Below, in pieces: positions 27,866 to 37,059 of a DNA stretch of 64,000 nt. The DNA lies in NCBI GenBank assembly GCA_965226785.1, contig CBDDEC010000002.1, forward strand, positions 868,001 through 932,000, written 5' to 3'. Source of the stretch: CBDDEC01 sp965226785 (GTDB lineage: Bacteria > Chloroflexota > Dehalococcoidia > UBA2979). A model generated the notes under the pieces. It worked only from the letters and a program-made list of their open reading frames with translations. It had not been told where the DNA came from and did not search any database. The position numbers and the translations under genes were made by a program. Position 1 is the first letter of the stretch, and each line of letters begins with the position of its first letter.

Positions 27866-29137
27866 TCAGTCGCGGAGGAAGACCTCGACGTCGCCAAAGT
27901 CGGAGTGAAGCCCGAGGTTTGAGTCGGTCACGCCGACCTGGGCGACGAAGCGTGCATGAATGGTGAACTTGCCACCACCGTTGAAGCTGCAATCACGCGA
28001 GAATGTGCCGTTCTTGTCGGTGCAGCCCTCGAGGTAGACGCGTGCGAAGTTCTGGACGATGTAGCTCTTGGGCCCTGCGGCTCCGTCCGGCGTGGCGTAG
28101 TCCTTGATCACGAGCAGGATCACGTTCCTGGGGCTCGTCTGAATGCCAGCCTCGTTCTGGTCGCAGTCGTAGGGCACGAGGTTAGTGGCCGGGTGGTCAC
28201 CGGGCATCCACTCACTCGGCAGTTGCCAGACCTCGTAAAAGTCGTCGATCGCGTTCCCGTGGCTGTCGAACGGCGGATAGAGGTCGGTCAACAGATCCGG
28301 GTTGTCGTTGTTGATCGCGTTCACACCGGCCGCGAAGAGCTGTTGATCGGCGTTCGGGAAGTTCGCGTCGCAAGCGCCCTCGGTCGCGATGCGATCGCGG
28401 ATCCCGGACTTCGTCTTGCCCACGTTGTGTCCGTTGTTGCCGGTCACGGAGTCGCCAAGGCTACAACGCGTCTGGGTGCCGTTCAGGGTGTTGTCGTAGA
28501 GAGTCGCCGCTGAGCTGTTGCCGTCGTCGCAGGTCGAGAAGGCTTCAATGCCGAGCTCACCTGAGAGGCCCTGGCTGTTTGAGTCGATCACGATGTTGCA
28601 GAACTGGCCGAGTCGTGGAACCCGCTCGCCCTCGGCGTTGGTCTCAAAGCAAGCGCTCGTCTCCGACAAGGCGAACGGCAAGAAGCCGATCACGTCGGTC
28701 GGCCGTCCGGCGCAGGCCGTGGCGGAGGCCGAGGTACGCCAATCTTCAACGTCGAGGAAGCCCAGCAGGAACGTTGCCGGCTGGCGCTCGACCGAGACTC
28801 GAACGCCGGTCGGCACGCCGTCGTCCGGCGTGTAGCAGTTGCTGATCACGGTAACGACCAGCCGCACGCTGGCGTCGCTGATGTCGATCCCGTTGGCTGC
28901 GGCCCACTGGTTCGCTGCCAGGGTCGCCGCCTGTGCATCGTCCGTGGCATCGTCGCGTTCGAGGGTCAATGCGAGCGCCCCGGCGAGAGCGGCACGGTCG
29001 ACATCGCTCTGAGCGTCCCGGCGGTCGTTGACGAGCAGCCCGACATCAATCACAGCGGCGCCGGCGATGCCAAAGACGAACAGAGCGAAGACGACGCTGA
29101 TGACCGCCTGGGCAGACTCGGACGAAACTCGTCGCAT
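27866..29137 (-). CDS. TadG-like secreted/pilus-associated protein
   Basis: The N-terminal membrane segment (AVISVVFALFVFGIAGAAVI) followed by DVGLLVNDRRDAQSDVDRAA is the signature of the TadG-like N-terminal domain (PF13400) of Flp pilus-assembly proteins. The rest is a Cys-containing extracellular domain of about 370 residues. The start is ATG just after a GTG, with AGGAGAG upstream. No TadA, TadB, TadC or Flp pilin gene is in the window. A second, different TadG-like protein is encoded 3 kb away. Confidence 0.82.
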   Translation of the reverse strand: MRRVSSESAQAVISVVFALFVFGIAGAAVIDVGLLVNDRRDAQSDVDRAALAGALALTLERDDATDDAQAATLAANQWAAANGIDISDASVRLVVTVISNCYTPDDGVPTGVRVSVERQPATFLLGFLDVEDWRTSASATACAGRPTDVIGFLPFALSETSACFETNAEGERVPRLGQFCNIVIDSNSQGLSGELGIEAFSTCDDGNSSAATLYDNTLNGTQTRCSLGDSVTGNNGHNVGKTKSGIRDRIATEGACDANFPNADQQLFAAGVNAINNDNPDLLTDLYPPFDSHGNAIDDFYEVWQLPSEWMPGDHPATNLVPYDCDQNEAGIQTSPRNVILLVIKDYATPDGAAGPKSYIVQNFARVYLEGCTDKNGTFSRDCSFNGGGKFTIHARFVAQVGVTDSNLGLHSDFGDVEVFLRD

Positions 29138-29336
29138 CACACTTTCTGCTCTCCTAAGACGACGTGGTGGGCCGTCGGATGCAGCGGACTCCCCTACAGG
29201 CTCGCGCCCGCGCGGTCAGCGATTCGTATGATTGAGGGTCGGAACAAGATGATCTCTTGCGCAGTCGCGTAACAGCCGAGCCCAGCCTCGCGATTGAGGT
29301 GGCTGACGCTGCCGCGCGGCGGGTCGCTGGCGTCTG

Positions 29337-30281
29337 CTAGCCCGTCCTGACGAGCTTGTTGAGCGACTTCAACTCGCGCGGCGGGTCGAGGCGGCTGCCG
29401 GCGATCGTGTAGGAGACCTCGCCGACATAGACATCGCCGCGGGAGTCGACGGCCACGCTGTGCGGTGCGATGAACTGGCCGGCGTCGCTGCCCTCCTCGA
29501 CGGCGCCGAACCGCCCGAGGAGCGTGCCGGAGCGGTCGTACACGCTCACGCGGTGGCCGATCCCGAGCGCGCCGTCCATGAGCGTTACGCCGTTGAGCTC
29601 GCCGATGTAGACGAGACCGTCCGGCCCGACGGTGAGCCCGCACGGCCGGTGAACGTCGTGCCAGACGTCGAGGAGCGTGCCCTCGCCGTCGAAGACCTGG
29701 ACGCGAAGCGCCTCGCGGTCGGCGACGTAGAGGCGGTCGTCCGCGTCGATGCCGATGTTGTGCGGGCACATGAACTGCCCTTTGTCGATGCCGGGGGCGC
29801 CCCAGGAGTGCAGCAGCTCGCCCGCGGCCGAGTAGTGGTGCACGCGGGCGTTGCCGTAGCCGTCGCTGATGTAGAGGCTGCCGTCCGAGGCGACGGCGAC
29901 ATCGGTGGGGCGGTTGAACGGCTCGCCACTGAACTTCTCCGCGGGCTCGTCGGGGCGGCCAATCGTCAGCAGCAGCTCACCCTCGGGCGTCCACTTCGTC
30001 ACGGTGTGGCGACCGTCGTCGACGCAGAACACGGAGCCGTCCGGCGCGATCGTGATCGCGTGCGTGCGCGCGCTGAACGTGCCCGCGCCGAACGTGCGGA
30101 CGAAGGTGCCGTCCGAGTCGAAGACCAGCACCGGGTTGTCCGTGTTGCGTGTGAGCGCGAAGAGCCGGTCGTCGGCGTCAACGGCGACGCCCGGCGTCTC
30201 GTGCAGCGTCATCCCGTCGGGTAGCTGATGCCAATCGATCTGCGCGTCGAACGCCGGTGCGGCCTGGCTGGTCGTAGTCAT
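29337..30281 (-). CDS. NHL-repeat six-bladed beta-propeller protein
   Basis: The 314 residues contain at least five NHL-type blades: TPGVAVDADDRLFAL, THAITIAPDGSVFCVDD, PTDVAVASDGSLYISDGYGN, PHNIGIDADDRLYVADRE and CGLTVGPDGLVYIGE. The layout resembles peptidyl-alpha-hydroxyglycine amidating lyase-like and SMP-30-like proteins, but no signal peptide is present, so it is probably cytoplasmic. Catalysis is unproven. It is divergent from the enolase-superfamily gene, and both may serve one sugar-acid or lactone pathway. Confidence 0.88.
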   Translation of the reverse strand: MTTTSQAAPAFDAQIDWHQLPDGMTLHETPGVAVDADDRLFALTRNTDNPVLVFDSDGTFVRTFGAGTFSARTHAITIAPDGSVFCVDDGRHTVTKWTPEGELLLTIGRPDEPAEKFSGEPFNRPTDVAVASDGSLYISDGYGNARVHHYSAAGELLHSWGAPGIDKGQFMCPHNIGIDADDRLYVADREALRVQVFDGEGTLLDVWHDVHRPCGLTVGPDGLVYIGELNGVTLMDGALGIGHRVSVYDRSGTLLGRFGAVEEGSDAGQFIAPHSVAVDSRGDVYVGEVSYTIAGSRLDPPRELKSLNKLVRTG

Positions 30282-30421
30282 CGTGCGACTCCCCTCGATG
30301 GTCGAGGCAGCGATGATACGTCGCCCGGCGGGGCTGGCCAGCGCTTGACGCGGGCGTGCCGGCTCGACAGCCTGCGCAGCGAGAGCGAATACGACGAAGG
30401 TGCGACGAGACGAGGTGCAGG

Positions 30422-31618
30422 GTGCAGATCACGGGGATCGAGACGTTTGTGGTGGATGCGGGCTGGCGGCCATGGGCCTTTGTCGCCGTGCGCACCGACG
30501 AGGGGATCACCGGCTACGGCGAGTGCTCAGACGGGCGGAATCCCTTCGGCATCGTCGGCGCGATCACCGACTTCGAGCCGATCGTCGTCGGGCGCGACCC
30601 GCGGGCGGTCGAGGCGATCTACTGGGACCTCTACCGCGTCGGACGCCAGAGCCCCGGCGGTGTGGTGGCGAAGGCGATCGCGGGCATCGAGCTGGCGCTC
30701 TGGGACGTGAAGGCGAAAGCACTGGGCGTCCCGGTCTACGAGCTCTTCGGCGGGCCCGTGCGGGAGCGACAACGCGTCTACTGGTCGCACTGCGGATCCT
30801 CGCGGGCACGCAACCACGCGCTGATCGGCGTGCCGCCGATCGACTCGTACGAGGCGATCACCGCGCTCGGCGAGGAGGTGACGGCGAGAGGGTTCACGGC
30901 GCTCAAGACCAACGTCGTGATCCCGGGCGAACCCGCGGCGGGCTATGGCTTCGGCTTCGGCGGCGGGCCGACCGACCAGAACGTGCCGATGGAGATCCTG
31001 CGGGCGATCGAACGGCAACTGGCGGCCTTCGCCGAGGGCGTGGGCGACGATGTCGAGATCGCCCTCGATCTCAACTTCCACTACAAGCCGGAGGCCGCCG
31101 CAAAGATCTGCGCCATCGCGGAACAGTTCCCGATGCTCTGGGTCGAGATCGACATGTACGAGCCTCATGCGCTCAGGCAGATCAAGGACGGGACATCGGT
31201 GCCGATCACCTCCGGCGAGAACCTGTACGGCCTGCGCGACTACCGGCCCTACTTCGAGGCACGGTCCATGGACAACGTAATGATCGACATCCCGTGGAAC
31301 GGCTTCGCGCGCTCACGTGACGTGGCGATGCTGGCGGAGAGTTACGAGCTCAACATCGCGCCGCACAACTACTACTCGCACCTCTCCTCGCACATCGCGC
31401 TGCACCTCTGCGCGATCGTGCCGAACGTTCGGATCATGGAGATCGACATCGACGACGTGCCGTGGAAGGACGACCTGACGGGCGGCGCGATGCACTTCGA
31501 GGATGGCGAGCTGGCGATTCCGACGGCGCCCGGCTGGGGCGTCGACCTGGACGAGGAGGTGGCGCGCGCCCACCGCTGGGAGCCGGGCCGCGGCCCCGGC
31601 TACGTGGCTCGCAGGTAG
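30422..31618 (+). CDS. Mandelate racemase/muconate lactonizing enzyme family protein
   Basis: The 398-residue protein is an enolase-superfamily enzyme. Metal ligands are the Asp in IALDLNFHY, Glu in WVEIDMYEP and Glu in TSGENLYGL. The acid/base Lys is in TALKTNVV and the His in IAPHNYYSHL. It abstracts an alpha proton from a carboxylate, as in sugar-acid dehydratases or racemases. GTG at 30422 with AGGTGCAGG upstream is chosen over a longer frame without a site. It is divergent from the NHL-propeller gene. Confidence 0.92.
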   Translation: MQITGIETFVVDAGWRPWAFVAVRTDEGITGYGECSDGRNPFGIVGAITDFEPIVVGRDPRAVEAIYWDLYRVGRQSPGGVVAKAIAGIELALWDVKAKALGVPVYELFGGPVRERQRVYWSHCGSSRARNHALIGVPPIDSYEAITALGEEVTARGFTALKTNVVIPGEPAAGYGFGFGGGPTDQNVPMEILRAIERQLAAFAEGVGDDVEIALDLNFHYKPEAAAKICAIAEQFPMLWVEIDMYEPHALRQIKDGTSVPITSGENLYGLRDYRPYFEARSMDNVMIDIPWNGFARSRDVAMLAESYELNIAPHNYYSHLSSHIALHLCAIVPNVRIMEIDIDDVPWKDDLTGGAMHFEDGELAIPTAPGWGVDLDEEVARAHRWEPGRGPGYVARR

Positions 31619-31746
31619 GGCCGGCGGGTGAGCGTGGACGCCGCGCGATGCCTGGAGACCGACCCTGAGCGCACTCACGGGTTCGATGCCAGCAACAACG
31701 TGTATCATCCGCCGCGCGAACGGGAACGAAGAGGTTGGGGGTATCC

Positions 31747-32070
31747 GTGCCGATTGGAATCCAGGTGTGGCAGCGCAAAGACGGCACTGACCGCAACGAG
31801 CTCGCGCTCGCGGCGTTGCAGGTTTGCCGCGTGATGCGAGGCTACGACGACGTTTCGAGCTCGAAGCTCTTCTGGGGCGGATGGAACACGATCGCCCTCA
31901 TCACAGAGGGCGACGACACGATGTTCGACTTCCGCGCCAACGACGCCGACATGGCGAAGGCCACAGCAGGTCTGGCAGACCTGGCCGACGTGGTGCAGGG
32001 CTATCAGCTGGGCGAAGCAAAGGCAGCGCAGGAGAACTACGAGCGCGCCGGACGACCTTCCGGAACCTAG
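31747..32070 (+). CDS. Conserved-looking hypothetical protein
   Basis: GTG at 31747 after GAGGTTGGGG starts a 107-residue alpha+beta protein (IQVWQRKDGTDRNELALAAL, SKLFWGGWNTIALITEGDD, TAGLADLADVV). The pattern looks like a ferredoxin-like or dimeric alpha-beta barrel domain, without catalytic residues that I recognise. It is followed by a strong hairpin. Confidence 0.7.
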   Translation: MPIGIQVWQRKDGTDRNELALAALQVCRVMRGYDDVSSSKLFWGGWNTIALITEGDDTMFDFRANDADMAKATAGLADLADVVQGYQLGEAKAAQENYERAGRPSGT

Positions 32071-32090
32071 CGACATCGGAGTGCCATGGA

Positions 32091-32117
32091 GAACGGCGGG
32101 GCAGATCCCCGCCGTTC
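32091..32117. terminator. Strong hairpin between convergent genes
   Basis: GAACGGCGGGG and CCCCGCCGTTC form a perfect 11-bp stem with a five-base loop, between the plus-strand hypothetical gene and the minus-strand TadG-like gene. It has no long U-tract but is placed as a terminator. Confidence 0.8.
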
Positions 32118-32171
32118 GTGATCCAGCACCGTTGTACAGACTCCGGGAGTGGACGAGCGGCCGCTCGCTGG

Positions 32172-33296
32172 CTACCTCACGAGGAAGATGAAGGCTACGC
32201 CGGCGCTGTACTCCGACGACGCGGTCATTGAGAAGTTGGAGACCGACACCTTCACGCGGCCCGCGATGATGCTGCCGATCAACGAGAGGTTGCTTGAACC
32301 CTGCATCTTCGCCGTGCCGCGGGGCGCGTGGATGATGCCTTCCCACGATCCGCCGCTGCCGGAGAGGTCTAGGGCGGAGCTCGAGCTGGCCTCGGAGAAG
32401 AAGAGAACGCCGGTCGGCTCGTCCGGGTCCGGCGACAGGGTGAAGTTGCTGCCTGAGATCTGCAACTCACCGCGCGCCACCAACGTCACCTCGCCGGTGA
32501 TGTCTGAACCCGAAAGCTGCAGTTTGCCTTCGGAGCAGTACGTTCCGGGTTCGAGGGTGGTCGCGTCGATCCAGATGTCGCCCTCGCTGCGCTGGTCCAC
32601 GTCGCTGCTCCACGTTCGGTCGCAGGCGAAATCGGAGAACGCCATGTCCAACGGGGGCGCCAGCGTGTCGTCGAGGTCGAGCGGCGCGGGATCGAAGGTG
32701 TTGCCCGATCCACTGAGGTCGAGCGAGCAATGGTAGGTGGTGCCGCCGTCAAAGACGTTGTCGGAGCCGTTGATCTTGAGCTGACTGTTGGAGTGCACCA
32801 CGCCAGCAATGGCGACGTTTGATCCTGAGATCTCGAGGGGGTCCGGGGCCGAGCAGCTCTCCTCCATCGCGAAGATGGCGTACTGGCCGCCGCCGCCGGT
32901 GGTCTTCTCGGCGACCGCGCTGGCAGACACGCGGCGGCCGAGGCCGAACGTGGTGTCGACCGGGCGCTCGACCCGCACATGGACCTGATTCGGATCGCCG
33001 CCGAACGGCGTGGTGATCGTGATGTCGGGCTCGGTGGTGTCGATGCCATTGCGGCGCAGCCACTCGTGGCCTGCGACCACCGCTGTGGCCGCCGATGGGA
33101 GATCCAGGGCCGCAGCGAGCGCGGCACGATCCACGTCGCTCTGCAGGTCGCGGCGGGCGTTCACGACCTGCCCCACGACGACGACGAAGCCCAGGAAGGC
33201 GACAATGACCGGCACCAAGAGTGCCATCAAGATAATGGTCTGCCCGCGATCACGGCGCAGCCGGCCAGAGACGAATGGCGCAGAGAGCCCAAGCAT
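32172..33296 (-). CDS. TadG-like protein with a beta-helix-type repeat domain
   Basis: After GGAGGA and an ATG, the N-terminal segment GQTIILMALLVPVIVAFLGF plus NARRDLQSDVDRAALAAAL is the TadG-like membrane anchor. From about residue 150 the protein shows repeated short units with SGSN/NGSD/SGSD turns (LEISGSNVAIAG, LKINGSDNVFDG, LDLSGSGNTF, LQLSGSDITG, LQISGSNFTL, LDLSGSGGSW). This suggests a right-handed beta-helix outside the cell. It ends in a hydrophobic strand (GVAFIFLVR). Role in adhesion or pilus assembly is inferred. Confidence 0.8.
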   Translation of the reverse strand: MLGLSAPFVSGRLRRDRGQTIILMALLVPVIVAFLGFVVVVGQVVNARRDLQSDVDRAALAAALDLPSAATAVVAGHEWLRRNGIDTTEPDITITTPFGGDPNQVHVRVERPVDTTFGLGRRVSASAVAEKTTGGGGQYAIFAMEESCSAPDPLEISGSNVAIAGVVHSNSQLKINGSDNVFDGGTTYHCSLDLSGSGNTFDPAPLDLDDTLAPPLDMAFSDFACDRTWSSDVDQRSEGDIWIDATTLEPGTYCSEGKLQLSGSDITGEVTLVARGELQISGSNFTLSPDPDEPTGVLFFSEASSSSALDLSGSGGSWEGIIHAPRGTAKMQGSSNLSLIGSIIAGRVKVSVSNFSMTASSEYSAGVAFIFLVR

Positions 33297-33424
33297 GCGA
33301 GATCCTCCAGCGGTGGTCCTACTCTCAGCCTCGTCGTCGCCTCATCAACAAGTAGCGAGGACGTGTAGGAATCAGCGACAGCGACCTTGACGAATGCAGC
33401 GCGGCGCAGCGATCCGGCGGCGGC

Positions 33425-34048
33425 TCATGCTGCGCGGCGACGATCGTCGGAATCGGCCGGGAGCGTCTCGTCCCGAGCAACCTCAGTAAGCAGCGCCACA
33501 CCAAGTCGCGCGATCATCTCGTCCTGGCCGGGGATGAAGCGCAGAGCAACTTCGGCGCTTGGTGCGTGCTCCTGAGTCCGAGTCGGCTCGGCGACGAAGT
33601 GCAACTGAACTCCCTGCATGGTGAATTCGAGCCGCTGATCAACGTCGAGCTTCAGTTGCCCTGCCGGTACAACGACCAGTGCCCCTCCCAGCGAGATGTC
33701 GAGGACGCGCACTGGCACGCCACCTAGTGTCGCTTCAAAATCGACGAGCAGGCGCACGTGTTCTCGGTGGCCGGGGCGCAATGCATGGCCCGTCAGCCTG
33801 AAAGCGATCGTGGCGCCGAGCACTGCGTTCAGGGTCGTCATCGCGGCGAGAAGCAGGCTCCCGAACTCAATCGGATACGGCGACGACACGACCACTAGGG
33901 AGGCCAACAGAGCCAGCGCATTCAGAGGGAGCAGCACCCAGAGGGCGATTGGAACGGGCGCCAGCCGCGCCACTGCGGCGCTCGACCGCATGGCCCGTGC
34001 GCCAAGCAATCGGGTGGCCAGTGACCGCTCGCGCGGATGTCGCTGCAT
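33425..34048 (-). CDS. PilZ-domain protein with N-terminal membrane segments
   Basis: Two hydrophobic helices (VPIALWVLLPLNALALLASL, LLAAMTTLNAVLGATIAFRL) precede a PilZ-like domain. That domain has a basic stretch (RPGHREHVRLLVDFE) and DISLGGALVV, equivalent to the RxxxR and (D/N)xSxxG c-di-GMP motifs. This resembles the C-terminal part of bacterial cellulose synthases without the glycosyltransferase. It may sense c-di-GMP. ATG at 34048 with GGAG at proper spacing. It lies just outside the integrative element. Confidence 0.75.
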   Translation of the reverse strand: MQRHPRERSLATRLLGARAMRSSAAVARLAPVPIALWVLLPLNALALLASLVVVSSPYPIEFGSLLLAAMTTLNAVLGATIAFRLTGHALRPGHREHVRLLVDFEATLGGVPVRVLDISLGGALVVVPAGQLKLDVDQRLEFTMQGVQLHFVAEPTRTQEHAPSAEVALRFIPGQDEMIARLGVALLTEVARDETLPADSDDRRRAA

Positions 34049-34162
34049 CGGAACTCCAGTGCTCACTACTACTATCGAACGTTCCGCATGCCCTCAGCAC
34101 CCGAGCGACGGGCCTTCTGGCGTCCGCGGGGCAATCCGAATAGCCTGTCGTAGCAGGCTCGT

Positions 34163-34237
34163 GGGCCGGTAGCTCAGTGGCAGAGCAGCGGGCTTTTAAC
34201 CCGTCGCGCGTGGGTTCGAGTCCCACCCGGCCCACCA
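34163..34237 (+). tRNA. tRNA-Lys(TTT)
   Basis: The acceptor GGGCCGG pairs with CCGGCCC, followed by A and an encoded CCA. The anticodon stem GCGGG/CCCGT encloses loop CTTTTAA (anticodon TTT), and the T-arm has GTTCGAGTC. It is intact, 75 nt including CCA. Its 3' end is the integration site of the element to its right. Confidence 0.95.
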
Positions 34238-35645
34238 GGCACAAAGTCCGATCGGTCCGTCGGACTCTGCGACCGCTACGAAGTGAGGCGCGACCTCGGG
34301 GTGGACCGTGAACTGGATCACCTCGCCGGTACCCAGGTCGACTTCGATCTCGTCGAAGAACAGGCGGACTGTGTCTCGGCGCTCCTGGGCGGTCATGTGG
34401 GGCCAGAGGCCGGCGGCAGTGCGGAAGTCCTCGCCGGTGACCATCGGGATGTCGGTGTCGAGCGTCGTCAATTCCGCACGTGCTGTGTCGATCTGGGTGC
34501 GCGCCTTGGTTGATTCTACATAGCCCTCTAGCCACGCCTCCTCAGCCCGCGCGATGCGCGCCTCCAGGCTGCGGCGCCTTGCTTCGTTGTCCCCCGGAGT
34601 TGAGAGCACCTCGCCCACACGCTCGGCCCAGTCGTCTGGGGCCTCCCAGGAAAGGAACATCTGGCTGATCTGGTCCTCGACCGGCTCCGCCTTGTGGCCG
34701 CGGTGCTCGCAGCGGGTCGCGAGCCCTTTGTCGCCGAGGGTGCAGCGGTAGTAGCGGTAGCCATTCGAGGTGTTCGCGTTCAGCGTCGATCGGCACTCCA
34801 CATGAACGCCCGTCCCCGAGAGCATGTAGGCACGTTCCGGCCCGCGATGCATGTCGAGGCGATTCCGCCTGCGATGCGCCATCCGCTGTGCGAGGTCGAA
34901 CGTGTGCTGGTCGATCACCCCGTCGTGCAGGCCAGGAGCGACGACCCGGCCGTGATGGCGGACCGACCCGGTGTACGTCGCGTTGCCAAGGATGGTGCGG
35001 ATCGATTCCTTCTTCCACGGCCCGCCGGTCGGTGACGGTGTCTCTGAGAAGTTGAGGCCCCGAGCGAGGTCGGCATACGAGACCGTGCCCCTGTTGTAGC
35101 GTTCGAAGATCTGGCGGATCGTCTCCGCCTCGGACTCATCGACCTCCATCGGCTGTTTGTCGCCGACGCGGATGTAGCCGTAGGGCGTCGGGCCGCCGTG
35201 GAGGCCCTTGATCGCTCGAGTGCGATGGCCGGCCTTGACCTTATGCGAGAGGTCGACAAGGTAGTGCGCCGAGAACACATCGGTGATCCCGCGAACGAGG
35301 AATGAGCTTGGGTCATCACCGTTTGTGTAGGGCTCGTTGAGCGACCAGACCGACACGCCGCGGGCGGCGAACCACTTGTCCATCGTCGATGGCGTCGCCG
35401 TAGTCGCGGGCATAGCGGCTGCGCTCGCGGACCAACACTCGCTCGAAGCGATCGACCTCGGACACCATCTGCTGGAAGGCGGGCCGGTCGACGTTCTTGG
35501 CTGAGACGCCCATCTCTTCGTACTCCGCCGCAACCAGCCAGCCCTCTTGCTCGGCCCACTGGCGGAGCAGCGTTCGCTGGGTGTCGGGCGAGTGGCCCTG
35601 AGCCTGTTCCTCGGTAGAGACCCGGATGTAGAGCGCGACGTTCAT
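34196..35645 (-). pseudogene. Large serine recombinase/integrase, frameshifted
   Basis: The N-terminal catalytic domain starts MNVALYIRVSTEEQAQGHS, with the nucleophilic Ser in RVSTEE. The recombinase and zinc-ribbon domains follow (GLHGGPTPYGYIRV, VHVECRSTLNANTSNG, GYRYYRCTLGDKG, C-H-C ligands), then a coiled-coil region. The first 85 codons are in a different frame from the rest. One base too many near 35392, after ARDYGDAID, explains this. The last residues (WWAGWDSNPRATG) are encoded by the tRNA-Lys sequence itself, so the gene's end depends on integration. About 480 residues if joined. Probably the element's own integrase, now inactive. Confidence 0.88.
34222..34237 (+). other. Putative attachment site inside tRNA-Lys
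   Basis: The 16-bp core, the last bases of tRNA-Lys including CCA, is repeated exactly at 49849. In both places it is followed by recombinase 3' coding sequence and by a short similarity (CACAAA-GTC), as expected for att sites of related elements. Confidence 0.75.
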
Positions 35646-35748
35646 TGCTGGCCCTCTCGCATCAGCCGGCGCACCACCCGCGCCAAATGCTGACAAATTG
35701 AACCGCCCCGGGAATGTTGGAGGCTCCAGTCCTTGAGAGGATGGAGCG

Positions 35749-36069
35749 ATGACACGACCAGGCAGATACCCAGCGGAGATCCGCGAGCGGGCGGTCCGGA
35801 TGGTGTTCGAGCACGAGCGGGACCACTCGTCGCAGTGGGCAACGATCAGCTCGATCGCCTCGAAGTTCGGGATGACGCCGGAGACGTTACGGAAGTGGAT
35901 GCGACGGGCTGAGGTCGACGGCGGCGCACGGCCGGGGCAGACGACGGAGGAGCAGACGCGGCTGCGGGAGCTCGAGCGCGAGAACCGTGAGCTGCGCCGG
36001 GCGAACGAGATCCTCAAGGCCGCTTCGGCTTTTTTCGCGCGGGAGCTCGACCCGCGACTGCCGAAATGA
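35749..36069 (+). CDS. IS3-family transposase OrfA (copy 1)
   Basis: A 106-residue protein with an N-terminal helix-turn-helix (SSIASKFGMTPETLRKWMRR) and a C-terminal leucine-zipper coiled coil (LRELERENRELRRANEIL), typical of IS3 OrfA. It binds the element ends. Its 3' part holds the heptamer T TTT TTC (36030-36036), correctly phased for -1 frameshifting into orfB. OrfA differs from copy 2 at one residue (Met versus Val in the HTH). Confidence 0.95.
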   Translation: MTRPGRYPAEIRERAVRMVFEHERDHSSQWATISSIASKFGMTPETLRKWMRRAEVDGGARPGQTTEEQTRLRELERENRELRRANEILKAASAFFARELDPRLPK

Positions 36070-36956
36070 CTCGCTTCATCAAGACCCACCGCGAACGCTT
36101 CGGGGTCGAGCCGATCTGCCGGGAACTGCAGGTCGCCCCGTCCAGCTACTACGCCGCCCGGAGCCGACCGCTCTCGGCGCGGCGGGTGCGTGACGAGGCG
36201 TTGAAGGTGAAGCTGCAGCACGTCCACGCCGAACAGTTCGGGGTCTACGGTGCGCGCAAGCTCTGGCGCCAGCTGCACCGCGAGGGCATCCCCGTCGCGC
36301 GCTGCACCGTGGAGCGGCTGATGCGGGAGCTGAGTCTCTCTGGGGTGGTACGTGGGAAGGTCAAACGGACGACCGTGGCGGACGAGAGCGCGCCCAGACC
36401 GGCGGACCTCGTGGAGCGGGACTTCCACGCACCAGCCCCCAACCGGCTCTGGGTAGCCGACCTCACCTACGTGCCCAGCTGGTCGGGCTTCGTCTACGTC
36501 GCCTTCGTCATCGACGTCTACTCGCGCTCGGTCGTCGGCTGGCAGGCATCGCGCTCACTGCGGACCGAACTCGCGCTCGATGCCCTTGAGCAGGCGCTAT
36601 GGGCGCGGAACGGACCCTTCGACGGGCTGATTCATCATAGCGATCGTGGGGTGCAGTACCTCTCGATCCGCTACACCGAGCGGCTCGCCGAGGCCGGGGC
36701 CGTGACCTCGGTCGGGAGTCGTGGTGACTCCTATGACAACGCGCTGGCGGAGTCGGTGATCGGGCTCTACAAGGCGGAGTTGGTGCACCGCCGGGGACCG
36801 TGGCGCGGACTCGACGACCTCGAGCTGGCGACGCTGGAGTGGGTGGACTGGTATAACCATCGGCGGTTGCATAGTGCGCTCGACTACCTGCCACCCGCCG
36901 AGTACGAGCGCAACCAGGAACGTGAGCTGGTCTCGGCAGGTGCCGGGACTCAATGA
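36066..36956 (+). CDS. IS3-family transposase OrfB (copy 1), DDE integrase core
   Basis: A 296-residue product with the HTH_21 region (FGVYGARKLWRQLHREGI) and an rve integrase core. Catalytic Asp lies in LWVADLTYV, the second Asp in LIHHSDRGVQY and Glu in ALAESVIGLYKAEL, followed by the LHSALDYLPP tail. The ATG overlaps the orfA stop (ATGA). The functional transposase is probably the OrfAB fusion made by frameshifting; OrfB alone may also be made. Confidence 0.95.
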   Translation: MTRFIKTHRERFGVEPICRELQVAPSSYYAARSRPLSARRVRDEALKVKLQHVHAEQFGVYGARKLWRQLHREGIPVARCTVERLMRELSLSGVVRGKVKRTTVADESAPRPADLVERDFHAPAPNRLWVADLTYVPSWSGFVYVAFVIDVYSRSVVGWQASRSLRTELALDALEQALWARNGPFDGLIHHSDRGVQYLSIRYTERLAEAGAVTSVGSRGDSYDNALAESVIGLYKAELVHRRGPWRGLDDLELATLEWVDWYNHRRLHSALDYLPPAEYERNQERELVSAGAGTQ

Positions 36957-37059
36957 ACCGAGTCTCCACTAAACCCGGGGCGGTTCAAATCGCTTCCTCG
37001 CGGGGCGTCAGTCTACGCCTGCTCGTTCGCCGTGCTTGGGCTCGTGAGTTCGTCATCGT

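Larger units (their letters stand above)
35699..36987 (+). mobile_element. IS3-family insertion sequence, copy 1
   Basis: The ends are perfect 14-bp inverted repeats, TGAACCGCCCCGGG and its complement. The element is 1289 bp, with overlapping orfA and orfB. The bases AAT flank both sides as a 3-bp target duplication. It sits 53 bp upstream of the recombinase start. A second copy of identical length is at 39670. Confidence 0.95.
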
